NCBI GenBank assembly: GCA_017307755.1
Contig: JAFKGQ010000012.1
Span: 248,001-312,000, forward strand
Reading direction: 5' to 3'
DNA length: 64,000 nt
From: Chitinophagaceae bacterium
Lineage (GTDB): Bacteria; Bacteroidota; Bacteroidia; Chitinophagales; Chitinophagaceae
Positions 62,095 to 64,000 of the stretch are shown piece by piece; the stretch's first letter is position 1; the number at the start of each line of letters is the position of its first letter. Position numbers and translations under genes: made by a program. The notes under the pieces were generated by a model. That model saw only the letters and a list, made by a program, of their open reading frames with translations. It made no database searches and had not been told where the DNA came from.

Positions 62095-64000
62095 ATGGAG
62101 ACGAATATAAAATCAATGATGTTCCCCGCAATCCTGCGGAACTGGTATTGGTTTATCGTAGCAGCCGCCCTGGGATTGGGCCTGGCGATGGCTTTTAATA
62201 AACTTGTTGACCGCAGCTACAGGAACTCGATGACCCTGCTGATCCAGAACGATCCGCATCAGTCGCCGATGAACTCGAGCCTGGACAACCTGAATATAAA
62301 AGAGAAGACCATCAATATTCAGGACGAACAGACAATTGTCTCGGCCTATAGCCTTCAATTGAAGACCCTTCAAAACCTCAATTGGCAAACAAGCATTTAT
62401 AAAAAGTCCCTCATCGGCTTTGGAAAAAAAGACCTTTACAGGAACGAGCCTTTCAGGGTGGTGCTGCCCGACGGGCAGGAGCAGAAGAAAAATGTCCCTG
62501 TCACGATACATGTACTTCCCGGTGGCAATTATACAGCGGATTGCGATTACCATTACAAGGAGGCGGATTCGGAGAAGGTCATCCAATTCACAGGAAAGGG
62601 CGCTTTGGGGACGCCTTTTAACAATGATTGGTTCCATTTTACTCTTGACACTACAGCGATGGGAGGCCAGCCCGAGGTAGGTAGTGATTATGTTTTGATT
62701 ATCAATGATATACCTCAAATGGCCATCGATTATCAGTCACAGCTGGCGGCAAAGATCCCGGCGCCGGAGAGCAATGTGCTCACGGTCGAGCTAAAAGGGG
62801 CGAATGTTCAGCGCAACGTCGATTATCTGAACGCGCTGGGTGAGGCTTACCGGAAATTCGGTCTGGACCAGAAAAATCAGTCGGCGATCAATACCATACA
62901 ATTCATCCGGAACCAGATTGCAGGGGTGGCCGACTCACTACAGGCCTCGGGCAACCGCTTTACTAAATTCCGGACAAATAACAGGATCGTCGATCTCAGC
63001 CAGGAAGGGACCCTGGTCCTTCAAAAAGCGGAGGAAGTGGGGCGACAGGAAAATGCGTTGAAGCTGAAGATCAATTATTACAAAGAGCTGAACAACCATC
63101 TTGGCACCGGAGAGGACCTGAAAGGTTTTGTCGCTCCCGCCATCGGTGACCCGGACCCTGATCTCTCCGCCCTTGTCCAAAAGCTCACCCTGCTGTTCAG
63201 CCAGCGGGAAGCCCTCCGGCTGACCGCCCAGGCCAAGAACCCCAAGCTCATCGCCCTCAACAATGACGTCGAGCTGACGCAGCAGCTGATAAGAAAGAAC
63301 ATTAACGGCCTGCAGGCCAATGCCGAATACGAATTGAATAGTCTTGAGCAGCAAAAGAGCCAGACCAACAGCAGGCTGTCGGGGATACCCCAGACAGAAC
63401 GGGAACTGCTGGACATCAAAAGAGGGTTTGATGTCAACAGCCAGCTCTATAATTTCCTGCTGCAAAAGCGGGCAGAAGCAGGCATCGCCCTGGCGTCCAA
63501 TAGTCCCTATGTACAGATATTGGATCAGGCGGCGCCCGAGACGACAGAACCGATAGGGCTAAAGCCAGTGTTCAATCTCGCCATTGGGGCCTTGCTTGGT
63601 TTCCTGGTGACCCTGGGGATCATCCTGCTCAGACAATACACGGACAAGCGCCTGAAAGACCCGGAAAGCGTACAGGAAGCCCTGGTGCTGTCCGTGGCAG
63701 GCATCATACCTCATAACAGATCATCGACAGACTTGCCTGTGACGGCATACCCGGACTCGGCCATCACGGAATCCTTTCGCGGTCTGCGGACGAATCTGCG
63801 CCATCTGCTAAAAGGTAAGTCCAATGCTGTAATAGCTGTGCATTCCATGAAACAGGCGGAAGGCAAATCCTTTATCGCCGTGAACACAGCCAGTATCCTC
63901 GCGCTCAGTGGCAAGAAAGTATTACTGGTGGAGCTGGATAAAAGATCTTCCCAGGTAGAAGGCCTCATCGGTGCAGGCAAGGGAAAGGACCTGAGCGATT
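62095..64000 (+). CDS. Wzc-like chain-length determinant/tyrosine kinase (partial, runs off window)
   Basis: An open frame of 635 codons from ATG 62095 to the right edge, 50 bp after the Wza-like gene. An N-terminal membrane helix (WYWFIVAAALGLGLAMAF) is followed by a long Wzz-type periplasmic part with coiled-coil character (about 270-460), a second membrane helix (FNLAIGALLGFLVTLGIIL), and the start of a cytoplasmic BY-kinase domain (FRGLRTNLRHLL, then a Walker A-like QAEGKS near residue 586 and Walker A' VLLVELDKRSS). Such proteins control polymer length and, with the Wza-like protein, drive export. The Walker A stretch lacks the usual PGEGKS, reading KQAEGKS. Confidence 0.93.
   Translation, partial: METNIKSMMFPAILRNWYWFIVAAALGLGLAMAFNKLVDRSYRNSMTLLIQNDPHQSPMNSSLDNLNIKEKTINIQDEQTIVSAYSLQLKTLQNLNWQTSIYKKSLIGFGKKDLYRNEPFRVVLPDGQEQKKNVPVTIHVLPGGNYTADCDYHYKEADSEKVIQFTGKGALGTPFNNDWFHFTLDTTAMGGQPEVGSDYVLIINDIPQMAIDYQSQLAAKIPAPESNVLTVELKGANVQRNVDYLNALGEAYRKFGLDQKNQSAINTIQFIRNQIAGVADSLQASGNRFTKFRTNNRIVDLSQEGTLVLQKAEEVGRQENALKLKINYYKELNNHLGTGEDLKGFVAPAIGDPDPDLSALVQKLTLLFSQREALRLTAQAKNPKLIALNNDVELTQQLIRKNINGLQANAEYELNSLEQQKSQTNSRLSGIPQTERELLDIKRGFDVNSQLYNFLLQKRAEAGIALASNSPYVQILDQAAPETTEPIGLKPVFNLAIGALLGFLVTLGIILLRQYTDKRLKDPESVQEALVLSVAGIIPHNRSSTDLPVTAYPDSAITESFRGLRTNLRHLLKGKSNAVIAVHSMKQAEGKSFIAVNTASILALSGKKVLLVELDKRSSQVEGLIGAGKGKDLSD

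Noticed and set aside
1..64000. CRISPR arrays, rRNA genes and intact transposase or integrase genes
   Set aside because: No regularly spaced repeats, rRNA motifs or DDE/Tyr-recombinase proteins were found; the only mobile DNA is the 131-bp MITE and repeat scars.

Overview
The window is chromosomal DNA from a Bacteroidota bacterium, most likely a member of the Chitinophagaceae. The signs are a SusC/SusD pair, two ECF-sigma/FecR/TonB-receptor loci, RRM-type RNA-binding proteins, lipoproteins with an ...SC lipobox, several -7 elements of the form TAnnTTTG, and weak Shine-Dalgarno sites. No rRNA, CRISPR array or intact transposase was seen. There is one tRNA, tRNA-Arg(TCT), on the minus strand at 57302-57375.

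Layout. 1-2.6 kb: a DUF1338-like fragment, two small RRM proteins (one with a decayed RNP1), a small gene that appears to be cut by a stop codon, and a FabH-like ketoacyl synthase. 2.6-7.0 kb: a TPR histidine kinase and LytTR regulator, divergent from a TIG-domain lipoprotein with seven WKNG repeats. The shared intergenic region holds two TAnnTTTG elements and a 10-bp direct repeat that fits a LytTR site. 7.1-9.6 kb: a GH95-like glycosidase. 17.4-9.6 kb (minus): sigma factor, FecR, STN-type TonB receptor, DUF4397 protein and lipoprotein. 17.6-19.4 kb: a DyP peroxidase ending in an encapsulin cargo-loading peptide, overlapping the encapsulin shell gene.

19.9-41.5 kb (plus) is the most remarkable part. 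It is a single-strand run of an outer-membrane-barrel-like protein, an FN3-like exported protein, a 2274-residue protein with a SpvB/TcB-like start and an RHS-like end, a small exported protein, a 3069-residue RHS protein with an AT-rich toxin tip (Ntox44-like), a membrane-anchored presumed immunity protein, and a Cys/His-rich small protein. It looks like a self-contained exported RHS toxin locus with a two-part shell.

41.6-55.2 kb looks like a recombination island. A 213-bp piece of the peptidase E gene is duplicated 12.9 kb apart in direct orientation. Between the copies lie an acyltransferase, a sigma/FecR/SusC/SusD polysaccharide-utilisation-type locus with two TIM-barrel-like lipoproteins, a 131-bp MITE with a TTA target duplication, and the remains of a second RHS toxin tip with its immunity gene. 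55.3-57.4 kb: an SDR enzyme with an AraC regulator, then tRNA-Arg with a duplicated 3' end next to it. 57.5-64 kb: a beta-helix protein and the start of an exopolysaccharide cluster (priming transferase, Wza-like lipoprotein, Wzc-like protein running off the edge).

All family assignments come from reading motifs by eye. No database search was run.
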